Positions 36,660-51,900 of a DNA stretch of 64,000 nt are shown piece after piece. Within the stretch, counting starts at the first letter, position 1; every line of letters starts with the position of its first letter. The notes below the pieces were generated by a model. The model was given only the letters and a program-made list of their open reading frames with translations. It was not told the origin of the DNA and made no database searches. Source of the stretch: Tetragonia tetragonoides (lineage: Eukaryota; Streptophyta; Magnoliopsida; Caryophyllales; Aizoaceae); the NCBI GenBank assembly GCA_038025085.1, contig CM076140.1, forward strand, positions 26,754,501 through 26,818,500, written 5' to 3'. Both the position numbers and the translations under genes were made by a program.

Positions 36660-39600
36660 CCCAAATGTTTTGTTTGCATTCATTTGAGTATGAAACAACC
36701 CCAAAATTGTTTTAAAGTACAAACAAGCTTCAACTCAAGCTTTTGAATACATTTACGCGTTTTAAAACCTCATACGAGTAGGGTGAAAGAGATTTGTGTT
36801 CTTTTGTGTTGAATATTAAGAGAAAGCATCCAAATAATTTGTTTGGATTCATTTGAGTGTGAAACTACACCTACGATGTCTACAAGTACAAACAAGCTTC
36901 AACTCAAACTTTTGAATGCATTTACGCGTTTTAAAAGCTCATACGAATAGGGTGAAAGAGATTTGAGTTATTTTGTGTTGTATATTAAAGAAAGCATCCA
37001 AACACTTTGTTTGCATTCATTTGAGTGTGAAACTACACCTAGGATGTTTACAAGTACAAACAAGCTTCTACTCAAGCTTTTGAATGCATTTAAGCGTTTT
37101 AAATGCTCATACGAGTAGGGTGAAAGAGATTTGAGTTCGTTTGTGTTGTATATTAAGAGAAAGCATCCAAATACATTGTTTGCATTCATTTGAGTGTGAA
37201 ACTACACCTAGGATGTTTACAAGTACAAACAAGTTTCAACTGAAGCTTTTGAATGCATTTACGTGTTTTAGAAGCTCATACGAGAAGGGCGAAAGACATT
37301 TGAGTTCTTTTGTGTTGTATATTAAAAGAAAGCATCCAAATACTTTGTTCGGATTAATTTGAGTGTGAAACTAAACCTAGGATGTTTACAAGTACAAACA
37401 AGCTTCAACTCAAGCTTTTGAATGCATTTAAGTGTTTTAAAAGCTCATACGAGTAGGGTGAAAGAGATTTGAGTTCTTTTGTGTTGTATATTAAGAGAAA
37501 GCATCCAAACACTTTGTTTGCATTCATTTGAGTGTGAAACTACTCCTAGGCTGTTTAAAAGTACAAACAAGCTTCAAGTCAAGCTTTTGAATGCATTTAC
37601 ACGTTTTAACAGCTCTTACGACTAGGGTGATAGAGATCGAGTTCTTTTGTGTTGTATATTAAGAGAAAGCATCCAAATACTTTGCTTGGATTAATTTGAG
37701 GGTGAAACAACACCTAGGATGTTTACAAGTACAAACAAGCTTCTACTCAAGCTTTTGAATGCATTTAAGCGTTTTAAATGCTCATACGAGTAGCGTGAAA
37801 GAGATTTGAGTTAGTTTGTGTTGTATATTAAGAGAAAGAATCCAAATACTTTGTTTGGATTAATTTGAGTGTGAAACTAAACCTAGGATGTTTACAAGTA
37901 CAAACAAGCTTCAACTCAAGCTTTTGAATGCATTTACGTGTTTTAAAAGCTCATACGAGTAGGGTGAAAGAGATTTGAGTTCTTTTGTGTTGTATATTAA
38001 GAGAAAGCATCCAAACACTTTGTTTGCATTCATTTGAGTGTGAAACTACTCCTAGGCTGTTTAAAAGTACAAACAATCTTCAACTCAAACTTTTGAATGC
38101 GTTTACGCGTTCTAACAGCTCTTACGTCTAGGGTGATAGAGATCGAGTACTTTTGTGTTGTTTATTAAGAGAAAGCACCCAAATGTTCTGTTTGCATTCA
38201 TTTGAGTATGAAACTACACCAATAATGTTTTAAAGTGCAAACAAGCTTCAACTCAAGCTTTTGAATGCATTTACGCGTTTTAAATGCTCATACGAGTAGG
38301 GTGAAAGAGATTTGAGTTTTTTTGTGTTGTATATTAAGAGAAAGCATTCAAATACTTTGTTTGCATTCAATTGAGTGTGAAACTACACCTAGGATGTTTA
38401 CAAGTACAAACAAGCTTCAACTCAAGCTTTTGAATGCATTTACGCGTTTTAAAAGCTCATACGAGTAGGGTGAAAGAGATTTGAGTTCTTTTGTGTTGTA
38501 TATTAAGAGAAAGCATTCAAATACTTTGTTTGGATTAATTTTAGTGTGAAACTACACCTAAGATGTTTACAAGTACAAACAAGCTTCTACTCAAGCTTTT
38601 GAATGCATTTAAGCGTTTTAAATGCTCATACGAGTAGGGTGAAAGAGATTTGAGTTCTTTTGTGTTGTATATTAAGAGAAAGCACCCAAATGTTTTGTTT
38701 GCATTCATTTGAGTATGAAACTACACCAAGATTGTTTTAAAGTACCAACAAGCTTCAACTCAAGCTTTTGAATGCATTTACGCGTTTTAAAAGCTCATAC
38801 GAGTAGGGTGAAAGAGATTTGAGTTCTTTTCTGTTGTATATTAAGAGAAAGCATCCAAACACTTTGTTTGCATTCATTTGAGTGTGAAACTACTCCTAGG
38901 ACATTTACAAGTACAAACCAGCTTCAACTCAAGCTTTTAAATGCATTTACGCGTTTTAACAGCTCTTACGACTAGGGTGATAGAGATTGAGTTCTTTTGT
39001 GTTGTATATTAAGAGAAAGCACCCAAATGTTTTGTTTGCATTCATTTGAGTATGAAACAACCCCAAAATTGTTTTAAAGTGCAAACAAGCTTCAACTCAA
39101 GCTTTTGAATACATTTACGCGTTTTAAAACCTCAAACGAGTAGGGTGAAAGAGATTTGTGTTCTTTTGTGCTGAATATTAAGAGAAAGCATCCAAATAAT
39201 TTGTTTGGATTCATTTGAGTGTGAAACTACACCTACGATGTCTACAAGTACAAACAAGCTTCAACTCAAACTTTTGAATGCATTTACGCGTTTTAAAAGC
39301 TCATACGAGTAGGGTGAAAGAGATTTGAGTTATTTTGTGTTGTATATTAAGAGAAAGCATCCAAATACTTTGTTTGCATTCATTTGAGTGTGAAACTACA
39401 CTTAGGATGTTTACAAGTACAAACAAGCTTCAACTCAAGCTTTTGAATGCATTTACGCGTTTTAAAAGCTCATACGAGTAGGGTGAAAGAGATTTGAGTT
39501 CTTTTGTGTTGTATATTAAAGAAAGCATCCAAACACTTTGTTTGCATTCATTTGAGTGTGAAACTACACCTAGGATGTTTACAAGTACAAACAAGCTTCT

Positions 39601-42600
39601 ACTCAAGCTTTTGAATGCATTTAAGCGTTTTAAATGCTCATACGAGTAGGGTGAAAGAGATTTGAGTTCGTTTGTGTTGTATATTAAGAGAAAGCATCCA
39701 AATACATTGTTTGCATTCATTTGAGTGTGAAACTTTACCTAGGATGTTTACAAGTACAAACAAGTTTCAACTGAAGCTTTTGAATGCATTTACGTGTTTT
39801 AAAAGCTCATACGAGAAGGGCGAAAGACATTTGAGTTCTTTAGTGTTGTATATTAAAAGAAAGCATCCAAATACTTTGTTCGGATTAATTTGAGTGTGAA
39901 ACTAAACCTAGGATGTTTACAAGTACAAACAAGCTTCAACTCAAGCTTTTGAATGCATTTAAGTGTTTTAAAAGCTCATACGAGTAGGGTGAAAGAGATT
40001 TGAGTTCTTTTGTGTTGTATATTAAGAGAAAGCATCCAAACACTTTGTTTGCATTCATTTGAGTGTGAAACTACTCCTAGGCTGTTTAAAAGTACAAACA
40101 AGCTTCAAGTCAAGCTTTTGAATGCATTTACACGTTTTAACAGCTCTTACGACTAGGGTGATAGAGATCGAGTTCTTTTGTGTTGTATATTAAGAGAAAG
40201 CATCCAAATACTTTGTTTGGATTAATTTGAGGGTGAAACAACACCTAGGATGTTTACAAGTACAAACAAGCTTCTACTTAAGCTTTTGAATGCATTTAAG
40301 CGTTTTAAATGCTCATACGAGTAGGGTGAAAGAGATTTGAGTTAGTTTGTGTTGTATATTAAGAGAAAGAATCCAAATACTTTGTTTGGATTAATTTGAG
40401 TGTGAAACTAAACCTAGGATGTTTACAAGTACAAACAAGCTTCAACTCAAGCTTTTGAATGCATTTACGTGTTTTAAAAGCTCATACGAGTAGGGTGAAA
40501 GAGATTTGAGTTCTTTTGTGTTGTATATTAAGAGAAAGCATCCAAACACTTTGTTTGCATTCATTTGAGTGTGAAACTACTCCTAGGCTGTTTAAAAGTA
40601 CAAACAATCTTCAACTCAAACTTTTGAATGCATTTACGCGTTCTAACAGCTCTTACGTCTAGGGTGATAGAGATCGAGTACTTTTGTGTTGTTTATTAAG
40701 AGAAAGCACCCAAATGTTTTGTTTGCATTCATTTGAGTATGAAACTACACCAATAATGTTTTAAAGTGCAAACAAGCTTCAACTCAAGCTTTTGAATGCA
40801 TTTACGCGTTTTAAATGCTCATACGAGTAGGGTGAAAGAGATTTGAGTTTTTTTGTGTTGTATATTAAGAGAAAGCATTCAAATACTTTGTTTGCATTCA
40901 TTTGAGTGTGAAACTACACCTAGGATGTTTACAAGTACAAACAAGCTTCAACTCAAGCTTTTGAATGCATTTACGCGTTTTAAAAGCTCATACGAGTAGG
41001 GTGAAAGAGATTTGAGTTCTTTTGTGTTGTATATTAAGAGAAAGCATTCAAATACTTTGTTTGGATTAATTTGAGTGTGAAACTACACCTAAGATGTTTA
41101 CAAGTACAAACAAGCTTCTACTCAAGCTTTTGAATGCATTTAAGCGTTTTAAATGCTCATACGAATAGGGTGAAAGAGATTTGAGTTCTTTTGTGTTGTA
41201 TATTAAGAGAAAGCACCCAAATGTTTTGTTTGCATTCATTTGAGTATGAAACTACACCAAGATTGTTTTAAAGTACCAACAAGCTTCAACTCAAGCTTTT
41301 GAATGCATTTACGCGTTTTAAAAGCTCATACGAGTAGGGTGAAAGAGATTTGAGTTCTTTTCTGTTGTATATTAAGAGAAAGCATCCAAACACTTTGTTT
41401 GCATTCATTTGAGTGTGAAACTACTCCTAGGACATTTACAAGTACAAACCAGCTTCAACTCAAGCTTTTAAATGCATTTACGCGTTTTAACAGCTCTTAC
41501 GACTAGGGTGATAGAGATTGAGTTCTTTTGTGTTGTATATTAAGAGAAAGCACCCAAATGTTTTGTTTGCATTCATTTGAGTATGAAACAACCCCAAAAT
41601 TGTTTTAAAGTGCAAACAAGCTTCAACTCAAGCTTTTGAATACATTTACGCGTTTTAAAACCTCAAACGAGTAGGGTGAAAGAGATTTGTGTTCTTTTGT
41701 GCTGAATATTAAGAGAAAGCATCCAAATAATTTGTTTGGATTCATTTGAGTGTGAAACTACACCTACGATGTCTACAAGTACAAACAAGCTTCAACTCAA
41801 ACTTTTGAATGCATTTACGCGTTTTAAAAGCTCATACGAGTAGGGTGAAAGAGATTTGAGTTATTTTGTGTTGTATATTAAGAGAAAGCATCCAAATACT
41901 TTGTTTGCATTCATTTGAGTGTGAAACTACACTTAGGATGTTTACAAGTACAAACAAGCTTCAACTCAAGCTTTTGAATGCATTTACGCGTTTTAAAAGC
42001 TCATACGAGTAGGGTGAAAGAGATTTGAGTTCTTTTGTGTTGTATATTAAAGAAAGCATCCAAACACTTTGTTTGCATTCATTTGAGTGTGAAACTACAC
42101 CTAGGATGTTTACAAGTACAAACAAGCTTCTACTCAAGCTTTTGAATGCATTTAAGCGTTTTAAATGCTCATACGAGTAGGGTGAAAGAGATTTGAGTTC
42201 GTTTGTGTTGTATATTAAGAGAAAGCATCCAAATACATTGTTTGCATTCATTTGAGTGTGAAACTTTACCTAGGATGTTTACAAGTACAAACAAGTTTCA
42301 ACTGAAGCTTTTGAATGCATTTACGTGTTTTAAAAGCTCATACGAGAAGGGCGAAAGACATTTGAGTTCTTTAGTGTTGTATATTAAAAGAAAGCATCCA
42401 AATACTTTGTTCGGATTAATTTGAGTGTGAAACTAAACCTAGGATGTTTACAAGTACAAACAAGCTTCAACTCAAGCTTTTGAATGCATTTAAGTGTTTT
42501 AAAAGCTCATACGAGTAGGGTGAAAGAGATTTGAGTTCTTTTGTGTTGTATATTAAGAGAAAGCATCCAAACACTTTGTTTGCATTCATTTGAGTGTGAA

Positions 42601-45600
42601 ACTACTCCTAGGCTGTTTAAAAGTACAAACAAGCTTCAAGTCAAGCTTTTGAATGCATTTACACGTTTTAACAGCTCTTACGACTAGGGTGATAGAGATC
42701 GAGTTCTTTTGTGTTGTATATTAAGAGAAAGCATCCAAATACTTTGTTTGGATTAATTTGAGGGTGAAACAACACCTAGGATGTTTACAAGTACAAACAA
42801 GCTTCTACTTAAGCTTTTGAATGCATTTAAGCGTTTTAAATGCTCATACGAGTAGGGTGAAAGAGATTTGAGTTAGTTTGTGTTGTATATTAAGAGAAAG
42901 AATCCAAATACTTTGTTTGGATTAATTTGAGTGTGAAACTAAACCTAGGATGTTTACAAGTACAAACAAGCTTCAACTCAAGCTTTTGAATGCATTTACG
43001 TGTTTTAAAAGCTCATACGAGTAGGGTGAAAGAGATTTGAGTTCTTTTGTGTTGTATATTAAGAGAAAGCATCCAAACACTTTGTTTGCATTCATTTGAG
43101 TGTGAAACTACTCCTAGGCTGTTTAAAAGTACAAACAATCTTCAACTCAAACTTTTGAATGCATTTACGCGTTCTAACAGCTCTTACGTCTAGGGTGATA
43201 GAGATCGAGTACTTTTGTGTTGTTTATTAAGAGAAAGCACCCAAATGTTTTGTTTGCATTCATTTGAGTATGAAACTACACCAATAATGTTTTAAAGTGC
43301 AAACAAGCTTCAACTCAAGCTTTTGAATGCATTTACGCGTTTTAAATGCTCATACGAGTAGGGTGAAAGAGATTTGAGTTTTTTTGTGTTGTATATTAAG
43401 AGAAAGCATTCAAATACTTTGTTTGCATTCATTTGAGTGTGAAACTACACCTAGGATGTTTACAAGTACAAACAAGCTTCAACTCAAGCTTTTGAATGCA
43501 TTTACGCGTTTTAAAAGCTCATACGAGTAGGGTGAAAGAGATTTGAGTTCTTTTGTGTTGTATATTAAGAGAAAGCATTCAAATACTTTGTTTGGATTAA
43601 TTTGAGTGTGAAACTACACCTAAGATGTTTACAAGTACAAACAAGCTTCTACTCAAGCTTTTGAATGCATTTAAGCGTTTTAAATGCTCATACGAATAGG
43701 GTGAAAGAGATTTGAGTTCTTTTGTGTTGTATATTAAGAGAAAGCACCCAAATGTTTTGTTTGCATTCATTTGAGTATGAAACTACACCAAGATTGTTTT
43801 AAAGTACCAACAAGCTTCAACTCAAGCTTTTGAATGCATTTACGCGTTTTAAAAGCTCATACGAGTAGGGTGAAAGAGATTTGAGTTCTTTTCTGTTGTA
43901 TATTAAGAGAAAGCATCCAAACACTTTGTTTGCATTCATTTGAGTGTGAAACTACTCCTAGGACATTTACAAGTACAAACCAGCTACAACTCAAGCTTTT
44001 AAATGCATTTACGCGTTTTAACAGCTCTTACGACTAGGGTGATAGAGATTGAGTTCTTTTGTGTTGTATATTAAGAGAAAGCACCCAAATGTTTTGTTTG
44101 CATTCATTTGAGTATGAAACAACCCCAAAATTGTTTTAAAGTGCAAACAAGCTTCAACTCAAGCTTTTGAATGCATTTACGCGTTTTAAAAGCTCATACG
44201 AGTAGGGTGAAAGAGATTTGAGTTCTTTTCTGTTGTATATTAAGAGAAAGCATCCAAACACTTTGTTTGCATTCATTTGAGTGTGAAACTACTCCTAGGA
44301 CATTTACAAGTACAAACCAGCTTCAACTCAAGCTTTTAAATGCATTTACGCGTTTTAACAGCTCTTACGACTAGGGTGATAGAGATTGAGTTCTTTTGTG
44401 TTGTATATTAAGAGAAAGCACCCAAATGTTTTGTTTGCATTCATTTGAGTATGAAACAACCCCAAAATTGTTTTAAAGTGCAAACAAGCTTGAACTCAAG
44501 CTTTTGAATACATTTACGCGTTTTAAAACCTCAAACGAGTAGGGTGAAAGAGATTTGAGTTCTTTTGTGTTGTATATTAAAGAAAGCATCCAAACACTTT
44601 GTTTGCATTCATTTGAGTGTGAAACTACACCTAGGATGTTTACAAGTACAAACAAGCTTCTACTCAAGCTTTTGAATGCATTTAAGCGTTTTAAAACCTC
44701 AAACGAGTAGGGTGAAAGAGATTTGTGTTCTTTTGTGCTGAATATTAAGAGAAAGCATCCAAATAATTTGTTTGGATTCATTTGAGTGTGAAACTACACC
44801 TACGATGTCTACAAGTACAAACAAGCTTCAACTTAAACTTTTGAATGCATTTACGCGTTTTAAAAGCTCATACGAGTAGGGTGAAAGAGATTTGAGTTAT
44901 TTTGTGTTGTATATTGAGAGAAAGCATCCAAATACTTTGTTTGCATTCATTTGAGTGTGAAACTACACTTAGGATGTTTACAAGTACAAACAAGCTTCAA
45001 CTCAAGCTTTTGAATGCATTTACGCGTTTTAAAAGCTCATACGAGCAGGGTGAAAGAGATTTGAGTTCTTTTGTGTTGTATATTCAAGAAAGCATCCAAA
45101 CACTTTGTTTGCATTCATTTGAGTGTGAAACTACACCTAGGATGTTTACAAGTACAAACAAGCTTCTACTCAAGCTTTTGAATGCATTTAAGCGTTTTAA
45201 ATGCTCATACGAGTAGGGTGAAAGAGATTTGAGTTCGTTTGTGTTGTATATTAAGAGAAAGCATCCAAATACATTGTTTGCATTCATTTGAGTGTGAAAC
45301 TTTACCTAGGATGTTTACAAGTACAAACAAGTTTCAACTGAAGCTTTTGAATGCATTTACGTGTTTTAAAAGCTCATACGAGAAGGGCGAAAGACATTTG
45401 AGTTCTTTTGTGTTGTATATTAAAAGAAAGCATCCAAATACTTTGTTCGGATTAATTTGAGTGTGAAACTAAACCTAGGATGTTTACAAGTACAAACAAG
45501 CTTCAACTCAAGCTTTTGAATGCATTTAAGTGTTTTAAAAGCTCATACGAGTAGGGTGAAAGAGATTTGAGTTCTTTTGTGTTGTATATTAAGAGAAAGC

Positions 45601-46490
45601 ATCCAAACACTTTGTTTGCATTTATTTGAGTGTGAAACTACTCCTAGGCTGTTTAAAAGTACAAACAAGCTTCAAGTCAAGCTTTTGAATGCATTTACAC
45701 GTTTTAACAGCTCTTACGACTAGGCTGATAGAGATCGAGTTCTTTTGTGTTGTATATTAAGAGAAAGCATCCAAATACTTTGTTTGGATTGATTTGAGGG
45801 TGAAACAACACCTACGATGTTTACAAGTACAAACAAGCTTCTACTCAAGCTTTTGAATGCATTTAAGCGTTTTAAATGCTCATACGAGTAGGGTGAAAGA
45901 GATTTGAGTTAGTTTGTGTTGTATATTAAGAGAAAGAATCCAAATACTTTGTTTGGATTAATTTGAGTGTGAAACTAAACCTAGGATGTTTACAAGTACA
46001 AACAAGCTTCAACTCAAGCTTTTGAATGCATTTACGTGTTTTAAAAGCTCATACGAGTAGGATGAAAGAGATTTGAGTTCTTTTGTGTTGTATATTAAGA
46101 GAAAGCATCCAAACACTTTGTTTGCATTCATTTGAGTGTGAAACTACTCCTAGGCTGTTTAAAAGTACAAACAATCTTCAACACAAACTTTTGAATGCAT
46201 TTACGCGTTCTAACAGCTCTTACGTCTAGGGTGATAGAGATCGAGTACTTTTGTGTTGTTTATTAAGAGAAAGCACCCAAATGTTTTGTTTGCATTCATT
46301 TGAGTATGAAACTACACCAAGAATTTTTTAAAGTGCAAACAAGCTTCAACTCAAGCTTATGAATGCATTTACGCGTTTTAAATGCTCATACGAGTAGGGT
46401 GAAAGAGATTTGAGTTTTTTTGTGTTGTATATTAAGAGAAAGCATTCAAATACTTTGTTTGCATTCATTTGAGTGTGAAACTACACCTAG
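36660..46490. repeat. 15-monomer higher-order repeat (2531 bp), main block
   Basis: The marker TATATTAAAGAAAG (2 bp shorter than normal) lies at 36981, 39512 and 42043, each 2531 bp apart (15 monomers minus 4 bp). Units starting at 39512 and 42043 are nearly identical along their length. The first unit is preceded by a version lacking one monomer: its TCTACAAGTAC monomer runs straight into the TATATTAAAG monomer at 36960. The unit after 42043 is expanded by about three monomers (44161-45080), so the next equivalent marker is at 45082. After about 46490 the pattern changes. Confidence 0.88.
43823..44498. repeat. C-B dimer tandem duplication (337 bp x 2)
   Basis: The pair of a C monomer (TTTTCTGTTG, GGACATTTACAAG) and a B monomer (CCCCAAAATTG) is present twice in a row; TTCTGTTG lies at 43891 and 44228. 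In the neighbouring 2531-bp units this pair occurs once. This local expansion helps explain the longer unit ending at 45082. Confidence 0.85.
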
Positions 46491-46924
46491 GATGTTTACA
46501 AGTACAAACAAGCTTCAACTCAAGCTTTTGAATGCATTTACACAGTTTAAAAGCTCATACGAGTAGGGTGAAAGAGATTTGAGTTCTTTTGTGTTGTATA
46601 TTAAGAGAAAGCATTCAAATACTTTGTTTGGATTAATTTGAGTGTGAAACTACACCTAGGATGTTTACAAGTACAAACAAGCTTCAACTCAAGCTTTTGA
46701 ATGCATTTACACAGTTTAAAAGCTCATACGAGTAGGGTGAAAGAGATTTGAGTTCTTTTGTGTTGTATATTAAGAGAAAGCATCTAAATACTTTGTTTGC
46801 ATTCATTTGAGTGTGAAACTACACCTAGGATGTTTACAAGTACAAACAACTTCAACTCAAGCTTTTGAATGCATTTACGCGTTTTAAATGCTCATACGAG
46901 TAGGGGGAAAGAGATTTGAGTTCT

Positions 46925-48936
46925 TTTGTGTTGTATATTAAGAGAAAGCATCTAAATACTTTGTTTGCATTCATTTGAGTGTGAAACTACACCTAGGATG
47001 TTTACAAGTACAAACAACTTCAACTCAAGCTTTTGAATGCATTTACGCGTTTTAAATGCTCATACGAGTAGGGGGAAAGAGATTTGAGTTCTTTTGTGTT
47101 GTATATTAAGAGAAAGCATCCAAATACTTTGTTTGGATTAACTTTAGTGTGAAACTACACCTAGGATGTTTACAAGTACCAACAAGCTTATACTCAAGCT
47201 TTTGAATGCATTTACGCGTTTTAAAAGCTCATACGAGTAGGGTGAAAGAGATTTGAGTTCTTTTGTGTTGTATATTAGGAGATTGCATCCTAACACTTTG
47301 TTTGCATTCATTTGAGGGTGAAACTACTCCTAGGACGTTTACAAGTTCAAACAAGCTTCAGCTCAAGCTTTTGAATGCATTTACGTGTTTTAACAGCTCT
47401 TACGACTAGGGTGATAGAGATTGAGTTCTTTTGTGTTGTATATTAAGAGAAAGCACCCAAATGTTTTGTTTGCATTCATTTGAGTATGAAACAACCCCAA
47501 AATTGTTTTAAAGTGCAAACAAGCTTCAACTCAAGCTTTTGAATACATTTACGCGTTTTAAAACCTCAAACGAGTAGGGTGAAAGAGATTTGTGTTCTTT
47601 TGTGTTGAATATTAAGAGAAAGCATCTAAATACTTTGTTTGCATTCATTTGAGTGTGAAACTACACCTAGGATGTTTACAAGTACAAACAACTTCAACTC
47701 AAGCTTTTGAATGCATTTACGCGTTTTAAATGCTCATACGAGTAGGGGGAAAGAGATTTGAGTTCGTTTGTGTTGTATATTAAGAGAAAGCATCCAAATA
47801 CATTGTTTGCATTCATTTGAGTGTGAAACTACACCTAGGATGTTTACAAGTACAAACAAGTTTCAACTGAAGCTTTTGAATGCATTTACGTGTTTTAAAA
47901 GCTCATACGAGAAGGGCGAAAGAGATTTGAGTTCTTTTGTGTTGTATATTAAGAGAAAGCATCTAAATACTTTGTTTGCATTCATTTGAGTGTGAAACTA
48001 CACCTAGGATGTTTACAAGTACAAACAACTTCAACTCAAGCTTTTGAATGCATTTACGCGTTTTAAATGCTCATACGAGTAGGGGGAAAGAGATTTGAGT
48101 TCTTTTGTGTTGTATATTAAGAGAAAGCATCCAAATACTTTGTTTGGATTAACTTTAGTGTGAAACTACACCTAGGATGTTTACAAGCACCAACAAGCTT
48201 ATACTCAAGCTTTTGAATGCATTTACGCGTTTTAAAAGCTCATACGAGTAGGGTGAAAGAGATTTGAGTTCTTTTGTGTTGTATATTAGGAGATTGCATC
48301 CTAACACTTTGTTTGCATTCATTTGAGGGTGAAACTACTCCTAGGACGTTTACAAGTTCAAACAAGCTTCAGCTCAAGCTTTTGAATGCATTTACGTGTT
48401 TTAACAGCTCTTACGACTAGGGTGATAGAGATTGAGTTCTTTTGTGTTGTATATTAAGAGAAAGCACCCAAATGTTTTGTTTGCATTCATTTGAGTATGA
48501 AACAACCCCAAAATTGTTTTAAAGTGCAAACAAGCTTCAACTCAAGCTTTTGAATACATTTACGCGTTTTAAAACCTCAAACGAGTAGGGTGAAAGAGAT
48601 TTGTGTTCTTTTGTGTTGAATATTAAGAGAAAGCATCTAAATACTTTGTTTGCATTCATTTGAGTGTGAAACTACACCTAGGATGTTTACAAGTACAAAC
48701 AACTTCAACTCAAGCTTTTGAATGCATTTACGCGTTTTAAATGCTCATACGAGTAGGGGGAAAGAGATTTGAGTTCGTTTGTGTTGTATATTAAGAGAAA
48801 GCATCCAAATACATTGTTTGCATTCATTTGAGTGTGAAACTACACCTAGGATGTTTACAAGTACAAACAAGTTTCAACTGAAGCTTTTGAATGCATTTAC
48901 GTGTTTTAAAAGCTCATACGAGAAGGGCGAAAGACA
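46925..48936. repeat. 6-monomer tandem duplication (1011 bp)
   Basis: The TATATTAGGAGATTGCATCC monomer lies at 47271 and 48282, 1011 bp apart (6 monomers minus 3 bp), with matching neighbours including the AACAACTTC monomers (2-bp deletion) and the AGTAGGGGGAAAG variant. Just before it, at about 46740-47080, a single AACAACTTC monomer is itself duplicated. Confidence 0.82.
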
Positions 48937-51900
48937 TTCGAGTTCTTTTGTGTTGTATATTAAAAGAAAGCATCCAAATACTTTGTTCGGATTAATTTGA
49001 GTGTGAAACTAAACCTAGGATGTTCACAAGTACAAACAAGCTTCAACTCAAGCTTTTGAATGCATTTAAGTGTTTTAAAAGCTCATACGAGTAGGGTGAA
49101 AGAGATTTGAGTTCTTTTGTGTTGTATATTAAGAGAAAGCATCCAAACACTTTGTTTGCATTCATTTGAGTGTGAAACTACTCCTAGGCTGTTTAAAAGT
49201 ACAAACAAGCTTCAAGTCAAGCTTTTGAATGCATTTACACGTTTTAACAGCTCTTACGACTAGGGTGATAGAGATCGAGTTCTTTTGTGTTGTATATTAA
49301 GAGAAAGCATCCAAATACTTTGTTTGGATTAATTTGAGGGTGAAACAACACCTAGGATGTTTACAAGTACAAACAAGCTTCTACTCAAGCTTTTGAATGC
49401 ATTTAAGCGTTTTAAATGCTCATACGAGTAGGGTGAAAGAGATTTGAGTTAGTTTGTGTTGTATATTAAGAGAAAGAATCCAAATACTTTGTTTGGATTA
49501 ATTTGAGTGTGAAACTAAACCTAGGATGTTTACAAGTACAAACAAGCTTCAACTCAAGCTTTTGAATGCATTTACGTGTTTTAAAAGCTCATACGAGTAG
49601 GGTGAAAGAGATTTGAGTTCTTTTGTGTTGTATACTAAGAGAAAGCATCCAAACACTTTGTTTGCATTCATTTGAGTGTGAAACTACTCCTAGGCTGTTT
49701 AAAAGTACAAACAATCTTCAACTCAAACTTTTGAATGCATTTACGCGTTCTAACAGCTCTTACGTCTAGGGTGATAGAGATCGAGTACTTTTGTGTTGTT
49801 TATTAAGAGAAAGCACCCAAATATTTTGTTTGCATTCATTTGAGTATGAAACTACACCAAGAATGTTTTAAAGTGCAAACAAGCTTCAACTCAAGCTTTT
49901 GAATGCATTTACGCGTTTTAAATGCTCATACGAGTAGGGTGAAAGAGATTTGAGTTTTTTTGTGTTGTATATTAAGAGAAAGCATTCAAATACTTTGTTT
50001 GCATTCATTTGAGTGTGAAACTACACCTAGGATGTTTACAAGTACAAACAAGCTTCAACTCAAGCTTTTGAATGCATTTACGCGTTTTAAATGCTCATAC
50101 GAGTAGGGGGAAAGAGATTTGAGTTCTTTTGTGTTGTATATTAAGAGAAAGCATCTAAATACTTTGTTTGCATTCATTTGAGTGTGAAACTACACCTAGG
50201 ATGTTTACAAGTACAAACAACTTCAACTCAAGCTTTTGTATGCATTTACGCGTTTTAAATGCTCATACGAGTAGGGGGAAAGAGATTTGAGTTCTTTTGT
50301 GTTGTATATTAAGAGAAAGCATCCAAATACTTTGTTTGGATTAACTTTAGTGTGAAACTACACCTAGGATGTTTACAAGTACCAACAAGCTTATACTCAA
50401 GCTTTTGAATGCATTTACGCGTTTTAAAAGCTCATACGAGTAGGGTGAAAGAGATTTGAGTTCTTTTGTGTTGTATATTAGGAGATTGCATCCTAACACT
50501 TTGTTTGCATTCATTTGAGGGTGAAACTACTCCTAGGACGTTTACAAGTTCAAACAAGCTTCAGCTCAAGCTTTTGAATGCATTTACGTGTTTTAACAGC
50601 TCTTACGACTAGGGTGATAGAGATTGAGTTCTTTTGTGTTGTATATTAAGAGAAAGCACCCAAATGTTTTGTTTGCATTCATTTGAGTATGAAACAACCC
50701 CAAAATTGTTTTAAAGTGCAAACAAGCTTCAACTCAAGCTTTTGAATACATTTACGCGTTTTAAAACCTCAAACGAGTAGGGTGAAAGAGATTTGTGTTC
50801 TTTTGTGTTGAATATTAAGAGAAAGCATCTAAATACTTTGTTTGCATTCATTTGAGTGTGAAACTACAGCTAGGATGTTTACAAGTACAAACAACTTCAA
50901 CTCAAGCTTTTGAATGCATTTACGCGTTTTAAATGCTCATACGAGTAGGGGGAAAGAGATTTGAGTTCGTTTGTGTTGTATATTAAGAGAAAGCATCCAA
51001 ATACATTGTTCGCATTCATTTGAGTGTGAAACTACACCTAGGATGTTTACAAGTACAAACAAGTTTCAACTGAAGCTTTTGAATGCATTTACGTGTTTTA
51101 AAAGCTCATACGAGAAGGGCGAAAGACATTCGAGTTCTTTTGTGTTGTATATTAAAAGAAAGCATCCAAATACTTTGTTCGGATTAATTTGAGTGTGAAA
51201 CTAAACCTAGGATGTTCACAAGTACAAACAAGCTTCAACTCAAGCTTTTGAATGCATTTAAGTGTTTTAAAAGCTCATACGAGTAGGGTGAAAGAGATTT
51301 GAGTTCTTTTGTGTTGTATATTAAGAGAAAGCATCCAAACACTTTGTTTGCATTCATTTGAGTGTGAAACTACTCCTAGGCTGTTTAAAAGTACAAACAA
51401 GCTTCAAGTCAAGCTTTTGAATGCATTTACACGTTTTAACAGCTCTTACGACTAGGGTGATAGAGATCGAGTTCTTTTGTGTTGTATATTAAGAGAAAGC
51501 ATCCAAATACTTTGTTTGGATTAATTTGAGGGTGAAACAACACCTAGGATGTTTACAAGTACAAACAAGCTTCTACTCAAGCTTTTGAATGCATTTAAGC
51601 GTTTTAAATGCTCATACGAGTAGGGTGAAAGAGATTTGAGTTAGTTTGTGTTGTATATTAAGAGAAAGAATCCAAATACTTTGTTTGGATTAATTTGAGT
51701 GTGAAACTAAACCTAGGATGTTTACAAGTACAAACAAGCTTCAACTCAAGCTTTTGAATGCATTTACGTGTTTTAAAAGCTCATACGAGTAGGGTGAAAG
51801 AGATTTGAGTTCTTTTGTGTTGTATACTAAGAGAAAGCATCCAAACACTTTGTTTGCATTCATTTGAGTGTGAAACTACTCCTAGGCTGTTTAAAAGTAC

